Numbered from the stretch's first letter, positions 36,207 to 44,808 are shown. The stretch is 64,000 bases of DNA from Sphingomonas sp. Root710 (GCF_001429065.1 NZ_LMIB01000001.1:1718172-1782171), one strand, 5' to 3'. Made by a program: numbers and translations. Notes: generated by a model not told the origin, from the sequence alone.

Positions 36207-36485
36207 ATGATCAATGGGGTAGGTTCGACCAGCCCGACCCGCATCGGTCAGGTCAAGGACGGTAAGGTCGAGGCGGCAGCCCCGGTCGACGCCGTGCAGA
36301 CGGCGGGCAGCGACACGACGATGTCGCCTTCGCTCGTCGCGGTGCTGGCGCAAGCCGGGCCGCCGATCAACAGCGACAAGATCGAGGCGATCCGCAAGGC
36401 GATTGCCTCGGGCCAATATCCGATCGACGCCAAGGCGATCGCCGCCAAGATGATCGCGCTCGACCTGCCCAAGGCGAACGCGTGA
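36207..36485 (+). CDS. flgM: Anti-sigma-28 factor FlgM
   Basis: A 92-residue anti-sigma factor that holds FliA until the hook is complete. The C-terminal sigma-binding region is NSDKIEAIRKAIASGQYPIDAKAIAAKMIALDL, the FlgM signature. The N-terminal half is unstructured, which fits export through the flagellar channel. ATG 36207 is preceded by GAAAGGACC. The stop overlaps the GTG start of flgN. Confidence 0.92.
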   Translation: MINGVGSTSPTRIGQVKDGKVEAAAPVDAVQTAGSDTTMSPSLVAVLAQAGPPINSDKIEAIRKAIASGQYPIDAKAIAAKMIALDLPKANA

Positions 36486-36796
36486 ACGAGGACGCCGTCG
36501 ACAGGCTGATCGGATCGAGCGAGGCGTTGATAGCCGCGCTCGATGCGCATGATATCGACGCGATCGAAGCCGCGCTTCCCGCCTTTGGCGAGAGCGTCAC
36601 GGCACTGAAATCACCCGGCGTCCTGCACAGGACGCCGGGCCTCCAGGCGCGCCTGGCCGAAGCGATGAGTCTCGCCGACGCCGCCCGCGCCCGCGTCCGC
36701 TATCTCGCGGATCGCACCCAGCAGCGGATCGACATGCTCGCCAATGCGGCGGGCCGCTTCGATTGCACCCCTGCGACCTATAAGCCGGGGCGCTAG
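36482..36796 (+). CDS. flgN: FlgN-like flagellar export chaperone
   Basis: A 104-residue helical protein assigned to FlgN by position after flgM and by length and helical pattern; direct sequence similarity is weak. FlgN chaperones FlgK and FlgL. GTG start at 36482 overlaps flgM. A perfect 12-bp hairpin with a two-base loop (36614-36639) lies inside the coding sequence. A second, 5'-truncated copy of residues about 31-104 is found at 38266-38490. Confidence 0.75.
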   Translation: MNEDAVDRLIGSSEALIAALDAHDIDAIEAALPAFGESVTALKSPGVLHRTPGLQARLAEAMSLADAARARVRYLADRTQQRIDMLANAAGRFDCTPATYKPGR

Positions 36797-36991
36797 ACCC
36801 GCGCGCTGACACGTACACCCAAGCCTACAGTCGGCTCGCGGCCAGTTCCGTTAAGTGTTTGCCCGCGCTTGCCCTTCAATAAGGGCTCTGGAACCCATCT
36901 CAGGCCGAGACTTGATTACGAATCTTGGTCAGGAAATGACGTCAACGGGGCCGGATAGTGTCCCGGCGACGATAGGCTGCGGGCGACATAG

Positions 36992-38038
36992 ATGAAACGA
37001 AGCACTAAACGGTTTTTTGCAACGGTCGCGGCTTTTTGGACAGCTATCCTGTGCGTGTCCCAGCCAGCCAGTTCATACGAAATTCGACCCTTTTTAGCTT
37101 TGCACGAATCGATGAGCTTCGCGGCGGCAGAGTGTTTGCGCGTGGCAGGCGGAGCCGAGCCTCTCGATTGCAGCGCTTATGTCGCGAAGCTGGCCTCTCT
37201 TTCCGATGCCAAAAATCCCAGGATCGAAGGAATCGGACAGGCGGCACGCTGGCCCGACGATCCAACACGTCAGATCAAAGCTCGCACGCTGATCAAGTTC
37301 GGCTTCAACGCAAAACTCAATTGCAAATCGGTGCTTCGACGGTCTCCGGAAATTGGACAAGTGGGGCTGCTATGCAGTTCACATCATGGTCGCTTGCAAT
37401 TCTTCCATGCAATGGCGTCGTCTTCCAGCGAGACCTTCGAGAATACACGCGCCAAGCTGATCGACTGGGCCGCTTTCACCTATGGCGTGGCTGCCGGATT
37501 TATCGATCCTGCGACAGATTATTGTGGCTACTGGAAAGACAATAGCTCGTCGATTTCGACATCTATGCGCCCGCCGAACTTTGCCTTTTGTGGCGGATCA
37601 ACCGCTAAACACCCGTGGACGATCTCTACCTTATTCGCCATGCGATGCAGTAACCCTGTTTCGTCAGAAACCTGTACGGAAGTTATCGGTCCCGCCGGGA
37701 CGGACCTCGCACGCTCAGCGGCTGCGGGCGCACTGCTCCACCTCGTTCAGGATTCCTATTCCCAAAGTCACGCGGCGCGCGGAACGACGAGCGAACCGGC
37801 CTATCGGCCCGTGATCGACTGTAATCTGCCAAGCCGCTTTTACGATTACAGCACGCAAAACAGCAAGGAGCATAGCAAGGCCGACAAGGTGCCTGCGCTC
37901 GCCTCGTCATGTAAAAGCGGCGCGACAGTAGATGATGCCATCACCGCGAGCGCCAAGCTGCTGTGGCATATCGAACGACGCTCGGATCCCGCGATCGTTA
38001 TTTCCTATTTGCGGAGCCGCGTGCTGGGCGGAAGCTGA
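36992..38038 (+). CDS. Secreted protein resembling zinc-dependent phospholipase C / S1-P1 nuclease fold
   Basis: A 348-residue protein with a signal peptide ending near residue 28. The spacing His250-x3-Asp254-x5-His260 in HLVQDSYSQSH, plus His294-Ser-Lys-Ala-Asp298, reproduces the zinc-ligand pattern of bacterial phospholipase C (HYxxDxxxxxH then HSKxE). Other possible ligands are His38, Asp89/90, His131/132 and His139. The N-terminal Trp ligand of true PLC is not obvious and the last ligand is Asp, not Glu. Many cysteines suggest disulfides. Base composition is visibly lower in GC than the flanking flagellar genes, consistent with transfer. It lies in unit 1 of the flgN-flhA duplication. 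Confidence 0.6.
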   Translation: MKRSTKRFFATVAAFWTAILCVSQPASSYEIRPFLALHESMSFAAAECLRVAGGAEPLDCSAYVAKLASLSDAKNPRIEGIGQAARWPDDPTRQIKARTLIKFGFNAKLNCKSVLRRSPEIGQVGLLCSSHHGRLQFFHAMASSSSETFENTRAKLIDWAAFTYGVAAGFIDPATDYCGYWKDNSSSISTSMRPPNFAFCGGSTAKHPWTISTLFAMRCSNPVSSETCTEVIGPAGTDLARSAAAGALLHLVQDSYSQSHAARGTTSEPAYRPVIDCNLPSRFYDYSTQNSKEHSKADKVPALASSCKSGATVDDAITASAKLLWHIERRSDPAIVISYLRSRVLGGS

Positions 38039-38171
38039 AATACGCGCCTAATCTGCGGAGAGGCGCGCTTCATCGCGGATTGCCGGAACGCGTGTGGTGG
38101 TGCAACCTGAGCTACCACATTTGGCGCGCCCGGTCCTGACGAACCAGATGTCTCCGCGCATGGCCTCAACT

Positions 38172-38271
38172 CCGAAACTTTAACGGCGCTCATCCCAAAG
38201 TCTTAAACCCGGATAGCGATATCCACGCTTCCTAACGCAAAATTGACCACGTTCCGGGCATTCCTCGCTTC
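38172..38271. repeat. Copy 1 of the flhA leader (100-base direct repeat)
   Basis: 100 bases starting CCGAAACTTTAACGG and ending TTCCTCGCTTC are repeated at 39858-39957 with two differences. Here the leader runs straight into an internal position of a flgN fragment, joined at a CGCTTC microhomology (38266-38271) shared by flgN and the true flhA leader. Confidence 0.95.
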
Positions 38272-38490
38272 CCGCCTTTGGCGAGAGCGTCGCGGCGCTG
38301 AAATCACCCGGCGTCATGCACAGGACGCCGGGCCTCCAGGCGCGGCTGACCGAAGCGATTGGTCTCGCCGACGCCGCCCGCGCCTGCGTCCGCTATCTCG
38401 CGGACCGCACCCAGCAGCGGATCGACATGCTCGCCAATGCGGCGGGGCGATTTGACTTCACGCCCGCGACGTACAAGCCGGGGCGGTAGA
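38266..38490 (+). pseudogene. Truncated second copy of flgN (3' two-thirds)
   Basis: Aligns without gaps to flgN 36573-36796, with about 19 base differences. About 12 of these are synonymous, and the stop codon is retained. The 5' third and start codon are missing, replaced by flhA leader sequence. The intragenic palindrome seen in the intact gene is broken here by one base. The excess of silent changes suggests this copy evolved as a functional gene, perhaps in another strain, before truncation. Confidence 0.9.
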
Positions 38491-38618
38491 GACCGCCGCA
38501 TCCCCGACCATCCCCGCCAGCCTCGAAATCGGGGCCGATCTTAATCCGGATCGACTTTCCCTTAGCAGATCCGTCCGCGCGTCTTGTGTATATGCGCTAC
38601 GCAGACACAGTTTGCGCG

Positions 38619-39869
38619 ATGAACCAGACGTCCTTCTCGGCCAGGCGGGTCGCCCCGCTCATCATCATGCTGGGCATGATGAGCGCATTCGGTGCCATTT
38701 CCATCAACATGTACCTGCCCGCGCTTCCGGCTATCGGGCGCTCACTGCACACGCCGACCGCCTCGGTTCAGTTGACGGTGGCCGCCTTCATGATCGGCAT
38801 CTCCTCGGGGCAGCTATTCTGGGGCGCGCTCTCCGAGCGGGTCGGCCGCAGGCTGCCATTGCTGATCGGCTTTGGCCTGTTTGTTCTCTCATGCTGCGCC
38901 TGCGCCGCGGCGGGTTCGCTCTCGCAGCTGATCGTCGCGCGGCTGTTTCAGGGGCTTGGTGCCTGTTCGGGCATGGCCATGGCCCGCTCTATCGTGTCAG
39001 ACCGCTTCGAAGGCACCGACGCCGCCATGATGTTCAGCTGGCAACATCTGATCATGGGTGTGGCGCCGGTTCTCGCGCCGATCGCCGGCGCCGCCGTTCT
39101 TTCGCTGTTCGGATGGCGCGCGATATTCTGGATTCTCGCAGCGCTCGGCGCGTCTCTGCTCGCTTTCATATGGTTGCGGTTGCCCGAAAGCCGCACCAAG
39201 GAGACGGCGTTGCTCGCGCTCTCGGAATCGCGGCTGGCGGCCTATGGCGCGTTGCTCCGCAACCACCGCGTCCTGATCCATCTTTTTGCGGCGGCACTTG
39301 CGGCAATGCCGCTCATGACCTGGTATAGTGGGGCAAGCCCGCTGTTTCAGGACAGCTTTGGATGGTCAGCGAGCGAGAGTTCGTGGCTGTTCGGCATAAT
39401 GGGCGTCCTCATCGTCGGCGCGACTCAGTTCAACCGGCGGTTGCTGCGGCGATACAGGCCGGCACAGGTGATCCGCTCGATCCTGGCGCTGGGAGCCATC
39501 GCCTGCCTGTGCACGGTGGCGACCGTGGGTGCAGGCCTGGCAGGCCCACCGCTGATCGCCGCCGCCATGATCTTCACGGTCAGCCTCTACGGTCTGGTTT
39601 CCGCCAATATGCAGGCATGCGCCCTTGCCGAAGACCGGTCGCGCAGCGGGTCGATGTCCGCCTTGTTCGGTTGCGGCATCTATGCCGGCGGTGGTGTGGT
39701 CGCCTGGTTCGTAACCCTCATGCCACCCGCCGGCGGCGTATCGATGCTGTCGCTGATGGCTGTGGAATTGACTGCGGCATGGCTTCTGTTGCGCTGGATG
39801 GATGCGCGTGCATCGACCGGCGCGGCGGTGGAAACGCCCTATCCTACGGCCCCAGCACCGAAACTTTAA
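38619..39869 (+). CDS. Bcr/CflA-type MFS drug efflux transporter
   Basis: A 416-residue, 12-helix major facilitator. The N-terminal helix 1 region IINMYLPALPAIG-like (SINMYLPALPAIGRSL), motif A GALSERVGRRLPLLIG and the RLFQGLGACSGMAMARSIVSDRF segment are typical of the Bcr/CflA drug:proton antiporters. The start is uncertain: ATG 38619 gives MNQTSFSARRVAPL; an upstream in-frame ATG at 38592 is possible and neither has a clear ribosome site. The last four codons, including the stop, lie inside copy 2 of the flhA leader repeat, so the gene end was formed at the duplication boundary. Confidence 0.85.
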   Translation: MNQTSFSARRVAPLIIMLGMMSAFGAISINMYLPALPAIGRSLHTPTASVQLTVAAFMIGISSGQLFWGALSERVGRRLPLLIGFGLFVLSCCACAAAGSLSQLIVARLFQGLGACSGMAMARSIVSDRFEGTDAAMMFSWQHLIMGVAPVLAPIAGAAVLSLFGWRAIFWILAALGASLLAFIWLRLPESRTKETALLALSESRLAAYGALLRNHRVLIHLFAAALAAMPLMTWYSGASPLFQDSFGWSASESSWLFGIMGVLIVGATQFNRRLLRRYRPAQVIRSILALGAIACLCTVATVGAGLAGPPLIAAAMIFTVSLYGLVSANMQACALAEDRSRSGSMSALFGCGIYAGGGVVAWFVTLMPPAGGVSMLSLMAVELTAAWLLLRWMDARASTGAAVETPYPTAPAPKL

Positions 39870-39957
39870 CGGCGCTCATCCCAAAGTCTTAAACCCGGAT
39901 AGCGATATTCACGCTTCCTAACGCAAAATTAACCACGTTCCGGGCATTCCTCGCTTC
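39858..39957. repeat. Copy 2 of the flhA leader (100-base direct repeat)
   Basis: 98 of 100 bases match 38172-38271. This copy is in its natural place upstream of flhA, and its first bases encode the end of the MFS transporter. It may contain the flhA promoter, but no clear sigma-54 or sigma-28 match was found. Confidence 0.95.
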
Positions 39958-39986
39958 GTAATCACGCGAAGGCCATCGAGGATATA

Positions 39987-40052
39987 ATGCCGAGAGCATC
40001 GATTTCCGCCAGTTTCCGGCCCTTTGCGCGCCTCGCGCGGCGGGAGGCCTGA
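39987..40052 (+). CDS. Possible 21-residue leader peptide before flhA
   Basis: ATG preceded closely by GAGGA. It encodes a short Arg-rich peptide (about six Arg) ending three bases before the flhA start codon. The flhA ribosome site GGGAGG lies inside its last codons, so translation of the leader could control flhA initiation. Short and not confirmed by homology. Confidence 0.35.
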   Translation: MPRASISASFRPFARLARREA

Positions 40053-40055
40053 GCC

Positions 40056-42200
40056 ATGGCGGCGCCGGCCTCGGTAACCCGGAAATTGTGGGCGGCTACC
40101 GGCCGCAGCGCGATCCTGCCCTTCGCGACGCTGATGCTAGTCGGCCTGATGGTCATCCCGGTGCCGTCCTTCGTGCTCGACATGGGCTTCATCGCCAACA
40201 TCATGATCAGCCTCGCGGTGCTGATGGTGGCGCTCAACGCCGCCAAGCCGCTCGATTTCTCATCCTTCCCGACGGTGCTGCTGTTCGCCACACTGTTCCG
40301 CCTCGCGCTGAACGTCGCGTCGACCCGCGTCGTGCTGGTCGACGGGCATCAAGGCCCCGCCGCCGCCGGCCATGTCATCGAAAGCTTCGGCAATTTCCTG
40401 ATCGGCGGCGACTATGCCGTCGGCCTGTTCGTGTTCGGCATCCTGATGGTGATCAACCTCGTCGTGATCACCAAGGGCGCGGGCCGCGTTTCCGAAGTGT
40501 CGGCGCGCTTCACCCTGGACGCGATGCCCGGCAAGCAGATGGCGATCGACGCCGATCTGAACGCCGGCCTGCTGACCCCCGACGAAGCCAAGCTGCGCCG
40601 CCAGGAAGTCGCCACCGAAGCCGATTTCTACGGCTCAATGGACGGTGCTTCCAAGTTCGTGAAAGGCGACGCCGTCGCGGGCGTGCTGATCCTGGTGATC
40701 AACATCCTCGGCGGCCTGATCCTCGGCACGATGAGCCACGGCCTGTCGCTGTCGGACGCGGCATCCACCTATATCATCCTGGCGATCGGCGACGCGCTCG
40801 TCGCGCAGGTGCCCGCGCTGCTGCTGTCGATCGCCGCCGCGTCGATCGTCACCCGCGTGTCCTCACCACTCGACCTGTCGGGCCAGATCACCAGCCAGTT
40901 CGGTTCGGCCCGCGCCTGGGCGCCGGTCTCCGGCATCCTGTTCCTGCTAGGCGTCGTCCCCGGCATGCCGCACTTCATCATCCTGTCGGCCTCCGGCGTC
41001 GCCGGCTTCGCCGCCTGGAAGCTGAGCAAGAAGAAGAGTGCCGAGACCGCGCTGGAAGTCGCCACGGCCGAAGCCGCCGCCGCCGCGCCGGTTTCGCCCA
41101 ACAGCATCGACTGGAACGAGATTTCGGACGGCGCCGCGCTGGGCCTCGAACTGGGCTATGGCCTGGTGAGCCTCGTCGACGACCGCAAGGGGGCGCCGCT
41201 GATGGCGCGCATCACCGGCATCCGCCGCCAGCTGTCGCGCGAACTTGGCTTCGTCGTGCCGCTGGTCCGCGTCCGCGACAATCTCAGCCTGCCGCCCAAC
41301 GCCTATCGCATCACCGTCGCAGGCGTGATCATGGGCGAGGACGAGGCCTATCCCGACCAGCTGCTCGCACTCGACAGCGGCGATCTCGAAGGCACGGTCG
41401 ACGGCCGCGCGGTCCGCGATCCGAGCTTCGGCCTGGAAGCCGTCTGGATCAGCCCCGACAAGCGCGGCGACGCGATCGTCGCGGGTTACACCGTCGTCGA
41501 TCCCGCCACCGTGGTCGCTACCCACCTCAACCAGGTGATCGCCGCCGCCGCCGCCGACCTGTTCGGCATGGACGAGGCGCAGCGCCTGCTCGACGCGCTC
41601 AAGGAAGCCGCCCCCCAACTGGTCGCCGGCCTCACCCCGCAGCCGCTCGCGCTGGCGCAGATCGCCGCGGCCTGCCGTGCCCTGCTCGCCGAAGGCGTGC
41701 CGCTCAAGGATTTCCGCCGCATCGCCGAAGCGATGGTCGATGCGGCGACGATGTCGGCCGACGCCGCCTCGCTGGTCGAGAATATCCGCTCGAGGATCGG
41801 CGCGCTGATCGTCCAGACGCTGGTGCCGGTGAAGATGCCGCTGCCGGTCGTCACCCTCGACGCCGGTCTCGAATCGTTGCTCGCCCAGGCGGTCCGCACC
41901 TCGCCCGGCGCCGCCCACCCCTTCGAACCCGCGCTCGCCAACAAGGTCGTCGCGGCGATCTCCGAAGCATCGGCCCCGCTGGTCAACAGCGCGACCCGCT
42001 TCGCGATCGTCACCTCGCCGATCGCGCGCCGTGCGCTCGCCCGCCTGCTCAAACCCCACCTGCCGGAGACTCCCGTCATGTCCTTCCTCGAGATTCCCGA
42101 TGGCAAGGCGGTGGAGGTCGCAGCGGTCGTGGGCGGCGGACCCACCCATAATGGCAGCGCCGGCGCACTTGGCGCGCGGCCCATGGAGACGGCAGAATGA
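40056..42200 (+). CDS. flhA: Flagellar export gate protein FlhA
   Basis: A 714-residue core of the type III export gate. The N-terminal half has about eight helices with the family block IMISLAVLMVALNAAKPLDFSSFPTVLLFATLFRLALNVASTR and the FHIPEP-type cytoplasmic loop (RFTLDAMPGKQMAIDADLNAGLL). The C-terminal half is the cytoplasmic nonamer ring. GGGAGG precedes the ATG. It overlaps flhG by four bases. Confidence 0.97.
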   Translation: MAAPASVTRKLWAATGRSAILPFATLMLVGLMVIPVPSFVLDMGFIANIMISLAVLMVALNAAKPLDFSSFPTVLLFATLFRLALNVASTRVVLVDGHQGPAAAGHVIESFGNFLIGGDYAVGLFVFGILMVINLVVITKGAGRVSEVSARFTLDAMPGKQMAIDADLNAGLLTPDEAKLRRQEVATEADFYGSMDGASKFVKGDAVAGVLILVINILGGLILGTMSHGLSLSDAASTYIILAIGDALVAQVPALLLSIAAASIVTRVSSPLDLSGQITSQFGSARAWAPVSGILFLLGVVPGMPHFIILSASGVAGFAAWKLSKKKSAETALEVATAEAAAAAPVSPNSIDWNEISDGAALGLELGYGLVSLVDDRKGAPLMARITGIRRQLSRELGFVVPLVRVRDNLSLPPNAYRITVAGVIMGEDEAYPDQLLALDSGDLEGTVDGRAVRDPSFGLEAVWISPDKRGDAIVAGYTVVDPATVVATHLNQVIAAAAADLFGMDEAQRLLDALKEAAPQLVAGLTPQPLALAQIAAACRALLAEGVPLKDFRRIAEAMVDAATMSADAASLVENIRSRIGALIVQTLVPVKMPLPVVTLDAGLESLLAQAVRTSPGAAHPFEPALANKVVAAISEASAPLVNSATRFAIVTSPIARRALARLLKPHLPETPVMSFLEIPDGKAVEVAAVVGGGPTHNGSAGALGARPMETAE

Positions 42201-43060
42201 CCCTCGCTCCCTCCATCCCGGTCCTCCGGGACTTGCCGGGCACAGCCCATCTGCAGCGCAGCGCCCGGGTGATCAGCATCGCCTGCGGCCGCAGCGGCGT
42301 CGGCAAGACCACGATCGCCGCCAACCTGGCGCTGTCGCTGTCGAAGATGCACCGCCGCGCGATGCTGGTCGACTGCGACCCCGGGCCCACCGATGCGACC
42401 CGCCAGATGGGCTTCAACCCCAAGGAATCGATCGATGACGTGATCGGCGGTCGCCTGACCATCGACGAGATCGTCGTCGACGGCCCCGAAGCCTTGTTCG
42501 TCGTTCCCGCAGGGCCCGTCGACGCCGCCGGCCGGGTGGATCTCGCCGCCCGCCTCAAGCTCGCCGACGCCTTTCGCCCGCATCGCCGCTCGCTCGACTA
42601 TGTCATCGTCGACACCCCCGGCAGCGCCGATCCCGACACGCTCGACATGGTCGCCTCGGCCGACCTGCCGATCGTCGTGCTAGCCCCCGATGCCGAGCGC
42701 TTCATGGACGCCTATGGCACCGTCAAGCTGCTCGCGCTCGACCATGGCGTGCGCGACATCGCGATCGTCACCAACCGGATCGCCGACGAGGCGATGGGCC
42801 GCGAACTGTTCCGCCGCTTCCGCGAGGTGACCGGACGCTTCCTGACCGATACCACGCTCAGCTATCTGGGTGGCGTTCCCAAGGATGAGCGCGTCCTGAC
42901 CGCCGCGGCACGCCGCCGGCTCGTCGTCGACCAATATCCCAATGCGCGCGCGGCGCAGGCCATCGGCCACCTCGCCCGCACGATCGACACACTCGACATC
43001 GGCGCGCAGGCAGGCGGCGACTGCTTCTTCGGGATGGAGGCGGTGCTTCGTGCTGGCTGA
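42197..43060 (+). CDS. flhG: MinD/ParA-type ATPase FlhG
   Basis: A 287-residue SIMIBI ATPase that sets flagellar number and position. The deviant Walker A is ACGRSGVGKTTIAANLALSLS. Walker B-like DYVIVDTPGSADPDT and LVDCDPGPTDATRQMG follow. The start overlaps the flhA stop and the 3' end overlaps fliA by 11 bases. flhF, its usual partner GTPase, is not between flhA and flhG here. Confidence 0.88.
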   Translation: MTLAPSIPVLRDLPGTAHLQRSARVISIACGRSGVGKTTIAANLALSLSKMHRRAMLVDCDPGPTDATRQMGFNPKESIDDVIGGRLTIDEIVVDGPEALFVVPAGPVDAAGRVDLAARLKLADAFRPHRRSLDYVIVDTPGSADPDTLDMVASADLPIVVLAPDAERFMDAYGTVKLLALDHGVRDIAIVTNRIADEAMGRELFRRFREVTGRFLTDTTLSYLGGVPKDERVLTAAARRRLVVDQYPNARAAQAIGHLARTIDTLDIGAQAGGDCFFGMEAVLRAG

Positions 43061-43781
43061 GACGCGAGAATCCCAACAGCTGACCTATGGCCGCAAGCCC
43101 CAGAAGGCCCGGCCGGAGGAGCTGGTCCGCGGCCATATGCAGCTGGTCCGCAAGATCGCCTGGCACGTCCACGGCCGGGTCTCCTCGGCGATCGACATCG
43201 AGGATCTGATCCAGATCGGCATGATATCGCTGGTCGAGGCGGCCAACGGCTATGAGGATCGCGGCCACGCCTTCTCCACCTATGCATCGATGCGCGTGCG
43301 CGGGGCGATGATCGACCATCTCCGCCGCCATGCCACCATGAGCAGGTCGGCGATGGGCAAGCGCCGACAGATGCTCAAGGCCAAGGCCGATTTCGAGAAG
43401 ACCCATGGCCGCAGCCCGAGCGAGTCCGAACTTGCCCAGGCGCTCGGCCTCGACGGGGCGGCATTCCGCGCGCTGATGGAAGAAACCGCCGCGACCTATC
43501 AGGAGTCACTCGACGAGGTCTATTCGGACCAGTCGATCTGGTTCGCCGACGTCGAGGAGCGCGCCGACCAAACAATCGAGCGCGAGGAGCTTGCGGAGGC
43601 CTTGGCCGAGCATATCTCCGACCTGCCCGAACGTGAGGCGATGGTTCTCCAGCTCTATTTCGTCGAAGAGATGAACCTTGAGGAAATCGGCCAGACGCTT
43701 GGCATAGGCGCCGCACGGGTCTGCCAGATCAAGAAGGCCGCGCTCGACAAGCTGCGCGGCTCCCTGAAAGAATGGCGTTAA
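43050..43781 (+). CDS. fliA: Flagellar sigma factor FliA (sigma-28)
   Basis: A 243-residue sigma factor. Region 2 has EELVRGHMQLVRKIAWHVHGRV and the IDIEDLIQIGMISLVEAANGY signature, followed by AFSTYASMRVRGAMIDHLRR. Region 4 is LPEREAMVLQLYFVEEMNLEEIGQTLGIGAARVCQIKKAALDKLR. The GTG start at 43050 follows GGAGG and lies in the end of flhG. FliA should read the TAAA-N15-GCCGTTAA promoters found before motAB, flgM and both flagellins. Confidence 0.95.
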   Translation: MLAETRESQQLTYGRKPQKARPEELVRGHMQLVRKIAWHVHGRVSSAIDIEDLIQIGMISLVEAANGYEDRGHAFSTYASMRVRGAMIDHLRRHATMSRSAMGKRRQMLKAKADFEKTHGRSPSESELAQALGLDGAAFRALMEETAATYQESLDEVYSDQSIWFADVEERADQTIEREELAEALAEHISDLPEREAMVLQLYFVEEMNLEEIGQTLGIGAARVCQIKKAALDKLRGSLKEWR

Positions 43782-43788
43782 TTTAGTT

Positions 43789-43853
43789 GCCTCAAGCGCC
43801 GGCGGTCGCATCGGCGACCTTGGCGACGGATGTCGGCGCCCGGCGTTTGAGGC
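43789..43853. terminator. Branched bidirectional terminator-like repeat after fliA
   Basis: Arms GCCTCAAGCGCCGG (43789-43802) and CCGGCGTTTGAGGC (43840-43853) pair with one G-T pair. Inside are hairpins GGTCGC-ATCG-GCGACC (43804-43819) and CGAC-GGAT-GTCG (43824-43835), making a three-way junction. It fills the gap between two convergent genes. The left arm is identical to the left arm at 57079-57092. Confidence 0.75.
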
Positions 43854-43856
43854 CAA

Positions 43857-44627
43857 TCAATGCCTACCGCTCACCGCTGCTTCCAGCCGGTCGATCTTCA
43901 TTCCGAATTCGTTGAAGCGCGCGTTGGTGCCCGACTGGCTCTCGCGGATCGCGGACACGACGTTGTTCATCGGATCTCTAGCGAGCAGCCCGGTCTGTAG
44001 CGCGTCCATGCGATGCTGGAGTTCTTCGCTGCTCACCGGCGTGGCGGCCGCTTGCGCCTGCTGCAGCCGAAGCAATTCGATCTGCTTGTCGCGGACCAGC
44101 TGCAAATCGCGTATCAGCTTGTTGGCCTGTTCGGCCTGACGCGCACGTTCGCGCGCGTCGGCGACGACCAGCTGCGCGGACATGATCACGCGCTCGGCGA
44201 CCACCAGACCGGCGGCGGAAACCGCGCTCGACAAAAGGCCCAGACCGATTGCAATCCTGGTGAACCGGCCCGCAGATGGCGCGGCCGCGGCCTGAACCGG
44301 CGTCGCGGGGACGGCTTCGGCGGGCACGGCGGGTGCGGGCAGAGGGTGGGTCGCGGCTTCGGCCGCAGCCACCGGTGCAGCGGCCTCGGTGGGAAGTTCG
44401 ATCACGTCAACGGCCAGGGCCGGAGCAATCACTGCGGGAGGGGCATTGTCGTCCCCGTCGGAGAAGCCGATCGCGCTGACCGGTTCGATAGCCGGCGCGG
44501 CAACCGCCGCCACCGCTATCACGGGCTTTTCCTCGCGGGTCTGGACCACGCTGGTCTCCAGATCCTCGAGGGCTTTGAGCGCTGCGTCGAAACCATTTCC
44601 GCCGGCCGAAGAAGACGCATCCATCAT
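43857..44627 (-). CDS. Single-pass membrane protein with coiled coil, unknown function
   Basis: A 256-residue protein. Residues about 35-118 are Ala/Pro/Val-rich low complexity. One helix follows at about 122-145 (IAIGLGLLSSAVSAAGLVVA). A heptad-rich segment (ARQAEQANKLIRDLQLVRDKQIELLRLQQAQ) comes next, and the C-terminus NARFNEFGMKIDRLEAAV could be amphipathic. No family is recognised. It sits between fliA and the flagellins, so a motility link is possible but unproven. GGGAA precedes the tandem ATG start. Confidence 0.65.
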   Translation of the reverse strand: MMDASSSAGGNGFDAALKALEDLETSVVQTREEKPVIAVAAVAAPAIEPVSAIGFSDGDDNAPPAVIAPALAVDVIELPTEAAAPVAAAEAATHPLPAPAVPAEAVPATPVQAAAAPSAGRFTRIAIGLGLLSSAVSAAGLVVAERVIMSAQLVVADARERARQAEQANKLIRDLQLVRDKQIELLRLQQAQAAATPVSSEELQHRMDALQTGLLARDPMNNVVSAIRESQSGTNARFNEFGMKIDRLEAAVSGRH

Positions 44628-44738
44628 CTATTCCCGTCGAACGCTGCCCGATGTCCCGGCCGGCCGGATCGGCCGGCCGGAGATCATCGCGATACACAAC
44701 ATCCCGGAACGAAACGTCCCGGGCACTTTCAAGGAAAA

Positions 44739-44773
44739 GGCCCCCGGCGCGGGGAAATATTGCGCCGGGGGCC
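44739..44773 (-). terminator. Terminator of the first flagellin gene
   Basis: A 12-bp perfect stem, GGCCCCCGGCGC (44739-44750) with its complement at 44762-44773, is followed on the minus strand by TTTTCC. It lies 36 bases after the flagellin stop. Further on, 44656-44680 carries a CCGGCCGGCC / GGCCGGCCGG hairpin of unknown meaning. Confidence 0.85.
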
Positions 44774-44808
44774 TATCGGACGGCCGAGGTGGGTTGGCCG
44801 CCTATTCC

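Noticed and set aside
38180-38230. Sigma-28-like CAAA-N15-AGCGATAT in the flhA leader
   Set aside because: Both boxes deviate from the TAAA/GCCGTTAA pair found at the other flagellar promoters, so not listed.
36992-39869. Cargo region between flgN and flhA as a transposon or integron
   Set aside because: No transposase, integrase, terminal inverted repeats or att-like sites; the duplications are explained by homologous recombination.
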